Shown here in pieces: positions 44,035-55,749 of a stretch of DNA of 64,000 bases. Numbering within the stretch: the first letter of the stretch is position 1; each line of letters starts with the position of its first letter. This stretch comes from Halorussus aquaticus (GTDB lineage: Archaea > Halobacteriota > Halobacteria > Halobacteriales > Haladaptataceae): the NCBI RefSeq assembly GCF_024218795.1, contig NZ_CP100400.1, positions 1,302,001-1,366,000 of the forward strand. Reading direction: 5' to 3'. The notes beneath the pieces are model-generated. The model worked only from the letters and a program-made list of their open reading frames with translations, did not search any database and was not told the DNA's origin. A program made the position numbers and the translations under genes.

Positions 44035-45741
44035 CTACGCCTCGGTCGTCGTCTCGTTCGTCGCGGTTCCGTTCGTCGCAGTCTCGTTCGTCTCGGTCTC
44101 TACTGTCGCGGTCGCCTCGGCGTCGTCGGTCGGTTGGTCGCCCGCGAGCGGTCCGACGCTCGACCGGACCTCGTTCAACTGGCTGACCGTCGGCGCGTTC
44201 ACGATGGTGACTGTCGTCTCGTTGACGTCCACGTAGAAGGCATCGGCGAAGCCTCCGCGGTCGATGCGCCACACGTTCGGGGCGACTTCCTCGCCGCCCC
44301 AGTACCGGAGAACCTCACTGTAGCCTTCGACGAACTGCGTGGCGTCCTGCGGGGAGTCCCACGCGAGTCGCCAGACGTACGCCCCCGCGCCGGACTCGTT
44401 CCGGTAGACGTGGAGGCGGTCGCCGTCCCACCCGGTGGAGAACTGGGACTCGTAGTTTAGCGGGTCGAAGTCGCTGACGTTCCCGGTCTCGTTCCGGTTG
44501 AACCACTGGGCGGGCGGGACCACGTTCGACTGGCCCTGACTGTGGTAGTACGGGTAGATGAACATCGCCATCAGCGCGGCCTCGCCGAGTTGGCCGTAGC
44601 CCGGTCGGTCCGGCGGTCTGACGCGACTCCACGACTCGTCGGCCTCGTCGCTCAGCGAGACGTTCGTCGGTTCGTCGATGTTGTACTTCTGCGGGTGGAT
44701 GATCTGCTCCGTCGAGGCGGGCAGGTCCGCGTAGAGCGCGTTCACCGCGTCCCAGCCGCCGACCTCGAAGACCATCCGGACGAACGCCGGACCGTCGCTG
44801 TACGGTTGGTACTTCAGCAGGTAGACGCCGATGTTGGCCAGTGGCCCGGCGCTCCTGCGCGAGGGCGGTTCGAGGCAGTTCCACGCCTCCCCGCACAGTT
44901 CGGCGTAGAGTTGCTCCGTGTATCTCGCGTCGCCCTCGACGATACCGTTCCGGGCGTTCACTTGGTCGCGGAACTTCGCGGCGAACGGCTCGCCCGAGAG
45001 GTTGTACTGCTGGTCCTGCCACGCGTGCATCAACTCGTGAGCGAGCGTCAACTCGTCCATCCGGAGCGTCTCGGCGTTCTCGGCGATGACCACGATTCTA
45101 TCGCGCCGCGGACTGTAGAAGCCGAGGACGCCGGAGCCTCGGTTCCGGTTCTGAACCGCGATGGAGTCGGCCGACTCGTTGACGAGGAACAGCGCCTCGA
45201 ACTTCCCGTTGTCGAACGCTCGAAGCCCGTCCGAGACGTTCCGGCCCGCCTGCTGCTGGCGGTACTCCTCGCGACTCAGTAGTTCGACCGGCACGGACTG
45301 GTTAAACTCGATACACCGAACCGCCTCGACGCGCGCCATCGTCCGCGAGACGATGGTCTCGCGCTCCCCGCGCTGGACTCCGTCGTCCTGTCTCACGTCG
45401 ATGGACTCGTCGTACCAGTAGCCGTTCTCCCACCCCTTCACGTCCGACGCGGGGTCCGAGCCGTTTTCGGGCGGCGTCGCCGCACACGACGCCACCGTCG
45501 CGTTCTGCGTTCCGCCGTCGTCCTGCGCGCTCGTCGCTCCGCCCTCTGTCGCCCGGTTCACCGTCGCCGCGTTCGCTGTCGCCGCAGTTGCCGTCGCACT
45601 GTTCGCTGTCGGTGCGTTCGCCGTCGCGGCGTTCGAAGTCTTCTTCGCCGTACTGGAACCCACCGTCGCTCCGGCGACACCCGACGCGAGGAGCAACAGT
45701 ACCAGTAGCGTCGCTGTCGTTCCGTTACCGTGTGTTAGCAT
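44035..45741 (-). CDS. Hvo_1808-type surface protein with HExxH motif
   Basis: From ATG 45741 there are 568 residues with a signal peptide (TTATLLVLLLLASGVAGATVG). A low-complexity region of repeated NAATAN/NSATAT units follows (about 35-65). A large ectodomain contains LAHELMHAWQDQQYN, an HExxH zinc-protease-like motif, and further on EGDARYTEQLYAELCGE, which could supply a third ligand Glu. The C-terminus is Thr/Glu-rich (TETNETATNGTATNETTTEA) without a PGF signal. N-glycosylation sites are frequent. I match it to the Hvo_1808 family of surface proteins; peptidase activity is unproven. Confidence 0.8.
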   Translation of the reverse strand: MLTHGNGTTATLLVLLLLASGVAGATVGSSTAKKTSNAATANAPTANSATATAATANAATVNRATEGGATSAQDDGGTQNATVASCAATPPENGSDPASDVKGWENGYWYDESIDVRQDDGVQRGERETIVSRTMARVEAVRCIEFNQSVPVELLSREEYRQQQAGRNVSDGLRAFDNGKFEALFLVNESADSIAVQNRNRGSGVLGFYSPRRDRIVVIAENAETLRMDELTLAHELMHAWQDQQYNLSGEPFAAKFRDQVNARNGIVEGDARYTEQLYAELCGEAWNCLEPPSRRSAGPLANIGVYLLKYQPYSDGPAFVRMVFEVGGWDAVNALYADLPASTEQIIHPQKYNIDEPTNVSLSDEADESWSRVRPPDRPGYGQLGEAALMAMFIYPYYHSQGQSNVVPPAQWFNRNETGNVSDFDPLNYESQFSTGWDGDRLHVYRNESGAGAYVWRLAWDSPQDATQFVEGYSEVLRYWGGEEVAPNVWRIDRGGFADAFYVDVNETTVTIVNAPTVSQLNEVRSSVGPLAGDQPTDDAEATATVETETNETATNGTATNETTTEA

Positions 45742-45849
45742 TCCCCTCGTCTCCCCCACCATCGACAGTGACCACCGCGGTCGGCAAAAGACCACCGCCT
45801 AACACGACAGGCCTGCACGTTTATCCCGACCGACGCCGAACCCACGGCC

Positions 45850-46389
45850 ATGGTCGAAATCGCCATCGTCAGCGACACGCACGTCCCGTCCCGCGCGGAA
45901 CGAATCCCCGACTGGGTCGCCGAGCGCGTCCGCGAGGCCGATTACACCATCCACGCTGGCGACTTCGACAGTCCGGAGGCCTACGAGACTGTCGCGGACC
46001 TCGCCGGTGAGAACTTAACCGCCGTCGCCGGGAACATGGACCCGGACTCGCTCGACCTGCCGGAGGTGGCCACGGTCGATGTCGGCGACACCACGTTCGT
46101 CGTGACCCACGGCACCGCCGCCACGGCGGAGGAGTACGAGGAGACCGTCGCCGCGGCCGTCAGCGAGGAACTGACCGGGCCGGGCATCGCGGTGGCGGGC
46201 CACACCCACGCGGTAGTGGACGACGACATCGAGGGCATCCGGTTCCTGAACCCGGGGAGTGCGACCGGCGCGGACCCCGCGAACGTCGCGACGATGATGA
46301 CCGTCGAGATTCTCGAAGGCGAAGTGAACACGAAGATGTACGTCGAGGACGTGCAGGTCGAGAACCCGGAGAAGTACCCCGAGGCGTAG
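45850..46389 (+). CDS. YfcE-type metallophosphoesterase
   Basis: The 179-residue protein has the phosphoesterase blocks IVSDTHVP (D8, H10), HAGDFDS, AVAGNMD, VTHGT and GHTHAVVDDD in family order. These bind two metal ions. Related YfcE/MJ0936 enzymes hydrolyse phosphodiesters; the native substrate is unknown. It is separated by 63 bp from cofE on the same strand. Confidence 0.92.
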   Translation: MVEIAIVSDTHVPSRAERIPDWVAERVREADYTIHAGDFDSPEAYETVADLAGENLTAVAGNMDPDSLDLPEVATVDVGDTTFVVTHGTAATAEEYEETVAAAVSEELTGPGIAVAGHTHAVVDDDIEGIRFLNPGSATGADPANVATMMTVEILEGEVNTKMYVEDVQVENPEKYPEA

Positions 46390-46452
46390 GTCCACCGTCG
46401 TCACTTGCCCGTTTCGGGCGGGTTTTTATCTCCGACGCGCGAATCTCCGGGT

Positions 46453-47220
46453 ATGGACGTGTTCGCGGTGCCGGGACTGCCAGAGGTCCGGCCGGGCGAC
46501 GACCTCGCGGCCCTCGTCGAGTCGCGGGCCGACCTCCGGGACGACGACGTACTGCTGGTCGCAAGCACCGTCGTCTCGAAGGCCGAGGACCGGCGCGCCG
46601 ACCTCGACGACTTCCCGGCGGGACCCCGAGCGAAGGAGATAGCCGAGCGACTCGAAGCCGTCTCCGGCGAGGAGAAGGACCCCCGATTCGCACAGGCCGT
46701 CTTGGAGGAGAGTACCGAGATAATCATGGACGCGCCGTTCCTGCTCACGGCGACGAGATTCGGCCACGTCGGCGTCAACGCGGGCATCGACCGCTCGAAC
46801 GTCGGCGACGAGGGCCACGACCTCCTGCTGTTGCCCGAGCGCCCGAGCGAGAGCGCCGACCGGATTCGGCGCAACCTCTCGGCCGACCCGGCCGTCATCG
46901 TGACCGACACCTCGGGACGACCCTTCCGGCACGGCCAGCGCGGGGTCGCCATCGGGTGGTCCGGCATCCCGGCGTCGCGCGACTGGCGGGGCGAGACCGA
47001 CCGCGACGGCCACGAACTCGAAGTCACGGTCGAGGCGGTCGTGGACGAACTCGCGGCCGCGGCGAACCTCGTGACCGGCGAGGGCGACGACGGTCTCCCG
47101 GTGGCGGTCGTGCGCGACTGGGAGTTCGGCAACCACGAGGGGAGCGACAACCTCTACCGCGACGTGGACGGCGACTTCGTGCGGCAGGCGCTCAGGGGGT
47201 GGGAGTTTGCGCGGAATTGA
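46453..47220 (+). CDS. cofE: Coenzyme F420-0:L-glutamate ligase
   Basis: From ATG 46453 the product has 255 residues. It matches CofE: VPGLPEVRPGDDLAAL, VVASTVVSKAEDR, an active-site region AVLEESTEIIMDAPFLLTATRFGHVGVNAGIDRSNV, and TDTSGRPFRHGQRGVAIGWSGI. The enzyme adds glutamates to F420-0 using GTP. It overlaps the following F420-dependent mer gene by 14 bp, so synthesis and use of F420 are linked. A longer frame start at 46405 overlaps a terminator-like region and is rejected. Confidence 0.95.
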   Translation: MDVFAVPGLPEVRPGDDLAALVESRADLRDDDVLLVASTVVSKAEDRRADLDDFPAGPRAKEIAERLEAVSGEEKDPRFAQAVLEESTEIIMDAPFLLTATRFGHVGVNAGIDRSNVGDEGHDLLLLPERPSESADRIRRNLSADPAVIVTDTSGRPFRHGQRGVAIGWSGIPASRDWRGETDRDGHELEVTVEAVVDELAAAANLVTGEGDDGLPVAVVRDWEFGNHEGSDNLYRDVDGDFVRQALRGWEFARN

Positions 47221-48211
47221 ACTCACGCCCGAACACCCCGTCTCCGACCTCGTGGACATCGGCCGGGCGGCCGAACGCGAGGGGTTCGACGCGCTGTTCG
47301 CCAGTTGCCACTACAACAACCGCGACCCCTTCGTCGTCCTCGACAGGGTCGCCGCAGCGACCGACGACCTGCTGGTCGGGCCGGGCGTCGCCAACCCCTA
47401 CGAGAGCCACCCGGTCTCGCTGGCCTCGCGCGTGGCGACGCTCGACGAGACCAGCGACGGCAGGGCGGTCTGCGGTCTCGGCGCGGGCGACCGCTCGACG
47501 CTCCGCAATCTGGGCTTCGAGCGCGACAAACCGCTCCGGCGCGTGCTGGAGACGATGAAGGTCTCTCAGAAGCTCTGGGCGGGCGAGCGCGTGGACCACG
47601 ACGGCACCTTCCGAGCGACCGACGCCGGTCTCAACTACGAAGTCGGGTCGGCCCGCGAGGACGACATCCCCGTCTACGTCGGCGCGCAGGGACCCCACAT
47701 GATTCGGATGTCCGCGAAGCACGCCGACGGCGTGCTGGTAAACGCCTCGCACCCCGACGACTTCGCGTGGGCCGACGAGCAGGTCGAGAAGGGACTCGCC
47801 GAGCGATCCGCCTCCCGGGGCGGCCGCGACGACTTCGACTTCGCGGCCTACGCCAGCGTCAGCGTGGCCGAGGACGCCGAGGCCGCCCGCGAGGCCGCGA
47901 GACCGCCGGTCGCGTTCATCGCCGCCGGAGCGGCCCCGCCGGTCCTCGACAGACACGACGTGGACCGCGACCGCGCGGCCGAAATCGGCGAGGCCATCGA
48001 ATCCGGCGACTTCGAGACGGCGTTCGAGGCGGTCACGCCGAAGATGATAGACGCGTTCTGCATCGCCGGAACGCCGGAGGCCGCCGCGGAGAAGATTTCG
48101 GGAGTGCTGGAGTACGCCGATAGCTTCGTCGCCGGGTCGCCGCTCGGTCCCGACCCGGAGGACGCGGTCAGCCTCGTTGCTGGGGCGGTCGACCGAGCGA
48201 CTCGGGAATGA
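47207..48211 (+). CDS. mer: F420-dependent methylenetetrahydromethanopterin reductase homologue
   Basis: The 334-residue luciferase-like protein starts with TTG at 47207 (M)RGIELTPEHPVSDLVDIGRA, which is the family's usual N-terminus, and no in-frame ATG or GTG fits better. AGGGGGTGGGA-like purine-rich sequence just upstream may act as a Shine-Dalgarno. Conserved blocks are SCHYNNRDPFVVLDR, GPGVANPYESHPV, GLGAGDR and PVYVGAQGPHMIRMSAKHADG. In methanogens Mer reduces methylene-H4MPT with F420H2; in haloarchaea the same enzyme is thought to act on a folate. It overlaps cofE. Confidence 0.9.
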   Translation: MRGIELTPEHPVSDLVDIGRAAEREGFDALFASCHYNNRDPFVVLDRVAAATDDLLVGPGVANPYESHPVSLASRVATLDETSDGRAVCGLGAGDRSTLRNLGFERDKPLRRVLETMKVSQKLWAGERVDHDGTFRATDAGLNYEVGSAREDDIPVYVGAQGPHMIRMSAKHADGVLVNASHPDDFAWADEQVEKGLAERSASRGGRDDFDFAAYASVSVAEDAEAAREAARPPVAFIAAGAAPPVLDRHDVDRDRAAEIGEAIESGDFETAFEAVTPKMIDAFCIAGTPEAAAEKISGVLEYADSFVAGSPLGPDPEDAVSLVAGAVDRATRE

Positions 48212-48374
48212 GCAGATCGACGACCGCGCCAGCGGTGAGGTAGCCGAACACCGCCACGGAGAACAGTATCAGCAGCGACCCCACTGCAACGAGCAGTATC
48301 GAAGTCGGGAACGAGAACGCGGCCTCGCCGATGTAGCCGATCAGGTCCAAGACGTTCTGGATGATGTTCACCAT
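48168..48374 (-). CDS. Small membrane protein, unknown function
   Basis: The 68-residue product has one long or two short hydrophobic helices (about 10-50, ILLVAVGSLLILFSVAVFGYL). Its 3' end overlaps mer by 44 bp, convergent. Acidic-poor composition is expected for a membrane protein. No family recognised, and the overlap lowers confidence. Confidence 0.55.
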   Translation of the reverse strand: MVNIIQNVLDLIGYIGEAAFSFPTSILLVAVGSLLILFSVAVFGYLTAGAVVDLLIPESLGRPPQQRG

Positions 48375-48464
48375 GCGTAGTCGTGTGTAACGAGGGTACT
48401 TGTTTGCTCCGTATGCGGGCGATACTCCGGCACGCTTACGACGGGTGGCTCCCTACTCCGGGCC

Positions 48465-48725
48465 GTGAGTGACGACGCATCGCTCGACCGGTTCGACTCG
48501 ACCGACACCGGGAGCGACGAGACCGAGAGTGTCGCGCCGGACGACGCCGAGTCACCGGCGGAATCCGCGGCAACCGTCGCGGACGCCGACCCCGCAGTCT
48601 CGACGTACGAGTGGTCGCCCGCGGGCGGCGAGTGCGCCGACTGCGGCGCGTCGGTCGAACGGCGGTGGCGCGCGGACGGCGAACGGGACGGCGGTCTCGT
48701 CTGCGCCGACTGCAAGGAGTGGTAG
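48465..48725 (+). CDS. Small zinc-ribbon protein (possibly DUF7573)
   Basis: The 86-residue product starts with GTG at 48465 (MSDDASLDRFDSTD), because no ATG is in frame. An acidic disordered N-terminal half leads to a C-terminal zinc ribbon, CADCGASVERRWRADGE then LVCADCKEW, two CxxC pairs. Similar haloarchaeal proteins with a STYEWSPAGGECADCG block exist, which I believe are classed as DUF7573. Function unknown. Confidence 0.75.
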   Translation: MSDDASLDRFDSTDTGSDETESVAPDDAESPAESAATVADADPAVSTYEWSPAGGECADCGASVERRWRADGERDGGLVCADCKEW

Positions 48726-48788
48726 GTCAGACGTCCGTTCTCGCCGTCCCTCAATCTCTCTCCGGCTGTAAAAGGGCTGAGAGACCTC

Positions 48789-49412
48789 TCAGCGGTCCCG
48801 GCGTCGGTCGTTCGCGAACAGGCGCGTTTCGAGGTAGTCGTCTACCTCCGCTCGGACCGCCCGGAGCGCGTCGGGGTCGTCGGTCGTGGTGCGCTCGGTC
48901 AGCGCGGCGTTGACCAGCGAGACGAGGAACGCCGCGGACTGCTCGGCGTCCACCTCGCGGAAGGTCCCCTCCTCGATGCCGTCCTCGATGATGCCCGCGA
49001 CGTGCTGGCGGAAGTAGCGGTCGCTCTGGGTGAAGTGACACTCGTAGGCGTCGTCCTGCACCGCCTGCGCCCGGAGTTGGACGAAGACGCCGACGAACTC
49101 GTCGTCCGTGGTCGGGTCGGGCGGGAAGACGCTGTCGAGGAACGCCGTGAGGCGTCTCGGCGCGGGTTCGTCGCCGCTCCTCGGGACGTTGCTCTCGGCG
49201 TAGTCGAGGACGAACTCGAGGAAATCGACCAGCAGGTCGTCCTTCCCGTCGTAGTGGTGGTAGAGTAGCGACTTGCTCTTCTCGAACTTGTCCGCGATTC
49301 GCTGGATAGTGAGACCGGCGTAGCCGTACTCGGTCAGCGCCCGGTACGTCGCTTCCATGATGGCTGTCCGAGTGTCGTCGGCCGACTCCTCGAAGAGATT
49401 CTCCGGCGGCAT
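48789..49412 (-). CDS. TetR/AcrR-family transcription regulator
   Basis: The 207-residue protein has a TetR helix-turn-helix (TRTAIMEATYRALTEYGYAGLTIQRIADKFEKSKSLLYHHYDGKDDLL, about 14-58), with the Y-HH-Y motif in recognition helix. The C-terminal ligand-binding domain is helical. It has no clear regulon partner: the MoxR operon starts 250 bp away divergently, and a palindrome sits in its own promoter. Confidence 0.92.
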   Translation of the reverse strand: MPPENLFEESADDTRTAIMEATYRALTEYGYAGLTIQRIADKFEKSKSLLYHHYDGKDDLLVDFLEFVLDYAESNVPRSGDEPAPRRLTAFLDSVFPPDPTTDDEFVGVFVQLRAQAVQDDAYECHFTQSDRYFRQHVAGIIEDGIEEGTFREVDAEQSAAFLVSLVNAALTERTTTDDPDALRAVRAEVDDYLETRLFANDRRRDR

Positions 49413-49421
49413 GTAGTCGAT

Positions 49422-49433
49422 AACTACGTAGTA
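49422..49433. promoter_or_regulatory. Palindrome in the tetR promoter, possible operator
   Basis: ACTACGTAGT (49423-49432) is a perfect 10-bp palindrome, extendable as ATAACTACGTAGTAT with one gap. It lies 11 bases before the tetR start codon, where binding would block transcription. TetR proteins often repress themselves; this is inference. Confidence 0.45.
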
Positions 49434-49659
49434 TGTGTGGGTGTATCAAACCTCGGACTCCTCCGAGATTCGACGTGTCTTAATCCTGCTAGAACGTCGG
49501 GTCCGAGCCGAACGTCTCACACCGCGGAGGAAAACACGTTCGTGCTGGGACAAAAGTTTCAAAGCTGGACACGAAAGGTAACACGATAACTGCACGCTTC
49601 GGCGGCCAACGCGACAGGTCGTCGGCTTTCTCGCCCTCCGCGTGCTGACGGAGCCACTC

Positions 49660-50637
49660 ATGACGGAAGCTAACTCCCCTCAACGTCGAACCGACGCGTC
49701 ACCGACCGCTTTGCCGGTAGACGAGGCCGCCGACGTGGCCGAGCGAATCGTCGAGAACGTCGAGCGCGTCATCGTGGGCCATCACGACGTCACCGAACAC
49801 ATCGTGACCGCCATCCTCTCGCGGGGTCACCTCCTGCTGGACGACGTGCCCGGCGTCGGCAAGACCATGCTCGCGCGGTCGCTGGCCCGGTCCATCGACT
49901 GCGAGTTCTCGCGAGTCCAGTTCACGCCCGACCTGATGCCGACCGACGTGACCGGCGTCAACGTCTTCGACGAGCGGACCCGCGAGTTCGAGTTCCGGCC
50001 CGGCCCGGTGTTCGGCAACGTGGTTCTCGCCGACGAGATAAACCGCGCGCCGCCCAAGACCCAGTCGGCACTGCTCGAAGCCATGGAGGAGGCGCAGGTC
50101 ACGGTGGACGGCGAGACCTACGAACTCGACCAGCCGTTCACCGTCATCGCCACGCAGAACGACGTGGAGGCCGACCGGACCTACGAACTCCCCATCGCCG
50201 AGGTGGACCGGTTCGCCAAACGGCTCACGCTCGGCTACCCCTCCCCCGAGGACGAATCGGAGGTCCTCCGACGCGTCACGGGCCGCCACCCCATCGAGGA
50301 ACTCGAATCCGTGGCGACCGCCGGGGACGTTCTGGCGGCCCGCGAGACGGTCGCTACCGTGACCGCCGAGGAACCGGTTCGGGCGTACGTGACTCGACTG
50401 GCGAACTACACTCGGGACCACGCCGACCTCGGGGTCAGTCCGCGCGGGTCCATCGCGCTCCTCCGGTCGGCGCAGGCCAGAGCAGTTCTCGACGGCCGCG
50501 ACTACGTGGTTCCCGACGACGTGCAGGCCGAGGCCCAGAGCGTCCTCGCCCACCGAGTCCGGACCGCCGCGTCGTCGGGCGACGCGTCGGGCCGCGAACT
50601 GATAGCCGAGGCGCTGGAATCGGTTCCGGTGGAGTGA
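49660..50637 (+). CDS. MoxR-type AAA+ ATPase
   Basis: From ATG 49660 there are 325 residues; the GTG at 49642 is less likely. MoxR blocks are GHLLLDDVPGVGKTMLARSLA (Walker A), VVLADEINRAPPKTQSALLEAM (Walker B) and FTVIATQNDVE, followed by the C-terminal lid domain. MoxR ATPases act as chaperones for proteins often encoded beside them. Here DUF58 and transglutaminase genes follow directly. Confidence 0.94.
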   Translation: MTEANSPQRRTDASPTALPVDEAADVAERIVENVERVIVGHHDVTEHIVTAILSRGHLLLDDVPGVGKTMLARSLARSIDCEFSRVQFTPDLMPTDVTGVNVFDERTREFEFRPGPVFGNVVLADEINRAPPKTQSALLEAMEEAQVTVDGETYELDQPFTVIATQNDVEADRTYELPIAEVDRFAKRLTLGYPSPEDESEVLRRVTGRHPIEELESVATAGDVLAARETVATVTAEEPVRAYVTRLANYTRDHADLGVSPRGSIALLRSAQARAVLDGRDYVVPDDVQAEAQSVLAHRVRTAASSGDASGRELIAEALESVPVE

Positions 50638-50638
50638 G

Positions 50639-51678
50639 ATGTTCACGCGACGCGGATGGGCGCTCGCCGTCGTCGCGGTCGGCGCGTTCCTGATGGCCGC
50701 GCGCTTCGGCGCCCGCTCGTTGAACGCGGTGGTCGGCCCGACGCTGGTCGCGCTCGCGGCCGGGTGGTTTCAGGTCCGGCGCGCCGGACAGCCCGAGCTC
50801 CGGACCGAGACGCCCGAGTACGGGTTCGCGGGCGAGACCGCCACGGTGTCGCTCGACTTCGGTGCCTCCTCGCCGCTGGCTGCGACCGTCCGTCTCGACG
50901 TCGGCGACGGGGTGGACCTCGCGGACCCCGAGTTCGAGACCACCGTCGCCGACGGCACCGTCACCTTCGACGTGACGCTCCGAGACCGCGGATTCCAGTC
51001 GGTCGGCCCGGTCGAAGTCGTCGCGGAGGACGTGCTCGGCGTCTGGGAGCGGACCTACACCTACCCGGTCAACCGCGAAATCGTCGTGTTCCCCGAGATT
51101 CACCGGTTGAGCGACGCCAGCGACCTCGCGTCGCTCGACCGGCAGTTCGGTCTCGGCGGCCGCGACCGGTTCGACCAACTCAGAGCGTACGAGCGCGGGG
51201 ACCCGCTCCGAGACGTTCACTGGAAGTCCAGCGCCAAGCGCCCGAACGAGGACCTCGTGGTGATGGAGTTCGAGGCCGACGAGGAGCGCCAGCAGGTCGA
51301 ACTCCTCGCGGAGGCCGACGGCGGCCGGATGGACGACGTCGCGGAGGCCGCCGCCAGCATCCTGACGCACCTGCTCGACGCCGGACTCGCGGTCGGACTG
51401 ACCGTCCCCGGCGGCCGGGTCGAACCCGACACGGGCGAGGACCACCGGACCGAACTGCTGACCCTGCTGGCCCGGACGTACCCCGGAACGGTGAGCGAGA
51501 ACCGCCGTGAGGGAATCGACGTTCTCGTACGGGGCCGAACCGACGAGGACGAGGTCCGCGTCACCGTCGGCGAGCGGACCGTCACCTTCGGCCAGTTGTC
51601 GGGTACGGGCGCGGCGGAGTCCAGCGGTAGCCGGACCGCGCTCGCCGACGGCGGCCGACCCTCCGGAGGTGAGTCCCG

Positions 51679-51682
<4 letters not shown>
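50639..51682 (+). CDS. DUF58 membrane-linked protein
   Basis: The 347-residue protein has two N-terminal helices (about 7-42), then a beta-rich domain, then the DUF58 signature DQLRAYERGDPLRDVHWKSSAKR (about 180-202), beginning a vWA-like fold. It starts 1 bp after moxR and overlaps the next gene by 4 bp. Together they form the common MoxR-DUF58-TgpA operon, whose exact role is unsettled. Confidence 0.92.
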
Positions 51683-54437
<2,755 letters not shown>

Positions 54438-54614
54438 TTTCACGTCGGTTTTGTGATGTCGAAGAGGGTCATCGAGTAACCACTACGTTCTGATTCTTCT
54501 TTCTGCAGACCGGCCCTACTGGTTCTGGGTCGTCACGGGGGTGGCTGAACCTCTCCGCGTGAAAATTCGCCTCGCAGACGCGTCTCGGTTCCGGCGTCGT
54601 TCGTCGGCCGCGGT

Positions 54615-54998
54615 TCAGAAGGGAGCGTCCGGTTCGTCGGTGCCGTCTGCGCCCTCGTCGCTCGCGTTCTCCTCGTCGTCGCTCCGCGTCAGTCCGTACT
54701 CCCACTTCGAGAGTCCGCCTTCCATGCTCTCGACGCGGGCGTCGTCGGACACGCCCTCGTAGGACGCGACGAGTCGCGCGGCCTGCACGCTGGCCTTGCC
54801 GTGCGGGCAGACGGTGACGATTCGGTCGGCCCCGTCGAACCGTTCGATTTCGTCGGCGAGCGCGTGGAACGGGACGTTCTCGCTACCGGGGATGTGTCCT
54901 CGGTCGAACTCTGCTTCCGGCCGGATGTCCACGACGCGGACGTCCTCGTCCGCGTCGAGGAGTTCGTCTACCTCCTCGGGGGAGATTTCGGCGTCCAT
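54615..54998 (-). CDS. Rhodanese-domain protein
   Basis: From ATG 54998 there are 127 residues; the longer frame is Arg-rich. It contains VVDIRPEAEFDRGHIPGSENVPFH and the active loop VCPHGKASVQAARLV, where Cys carries persulfide. An acidic tail follows (SDDEENASDEGADGTDEPD). The single-domain form would transfer sulfur or act as a persulfide carrier. Convergent with aIF1 gene, 177 bp apart. Confidence 0.9.
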   Translation of the reverse strand: MDAEISPEEVDELLDADEDVRVVDIRPEAEFDRGHIPGSENVPFHALADEIERFDGADRIVTVCPHGKASVQAARLVASYEGVSDDARVESMEGGLSKWEYGLTRSDDEENASDEGADGTDEPDAPF

Positions 54999-55285
54999 CG
55001 ACTCCACCTTGGCTTTCCGACCGAATAAGCCCCGCGGTACCTCGAACGTGCCGGACGCGAGTCCTGTCGGCGGCGCGGTCGGTCCGTCTCGGCGACTAGA
55101 TGTTCGTCGCTTCCCGCGGGGGCGGTCGTGGGTACGGACCGGGATAGCCCGTCCATAACTCCGTGTCGCCTCGCTCCGACGCGAAACCACCGTGGTAAGC
55201 GCCCGTTACTTTCGCGAGGAATCCCGGCGAAGCTACCGGGGTGGTGACCAAAAACCGCAAGTAATCGCGGGGCGTGTATCCGAGT

Positions 55286-55585
55286 ATGTGGGGTTCCCGG
55301 AGTAACCGGGGAAACGACTCGGTCGACTGCATCGCCTGCGGCGAGACCATCCGTCGTTCCGACGCGCGCGAGTACGACAAGGAAGGTGACCGCTGGGAAC
55401 GCAAAGGCAAGACGTTCGAACACCTCTGCAAGGAGTGTCACACCGAACTGTGTCACCAACCGCGAGACGAACTCGAAGACCTGTTGGTAGACATCGACGC
55501 CGGGGGACTGACAGAGATCGAGTTCCTCTCCCGGTACTGTCAGGCCGTGGAGGACCGCTACGGTCCGCTCGACCACGAGCGATGA
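55286..55585 (+). CDS. Small zinc-finger protein (possibly DUF7562)
   Basis: The 99-residue protein from ATG 55286 has CIACGETIRRSDAREYDKEGDRW and HLCKECHTELCHQP, giving four or more cysteine/histidine ligands. A helical C-terminus follows. Similar haloarchaeal proteins exist (I believe DUF7562), with unknown function. Confidence 0.75.
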   Translation: MWGSRSNRGNDSVDCIACGETIRRSDAREYDKEGDRWERKGKTFEHLCKECHTELCHQPRDELEDLLVDIDAGGLTEIEFLSRYCQAVEDRYGPLDHER

Positions 55586-55749
55586 ATCGGCAGTACTGCC
55601 GGGAACGGCGGGGATACGTCGCGACCGTCGACGACGAGGTAACGGGTTCGACGACGAGCGGTCGCGCCGGTGTCGCGTCGGCGGAGCGGACGCGGTGACG
55701 ACACCGTCGCTCCGATACGCCTAACTATTCGACTCTGTTATCCTTCGGT

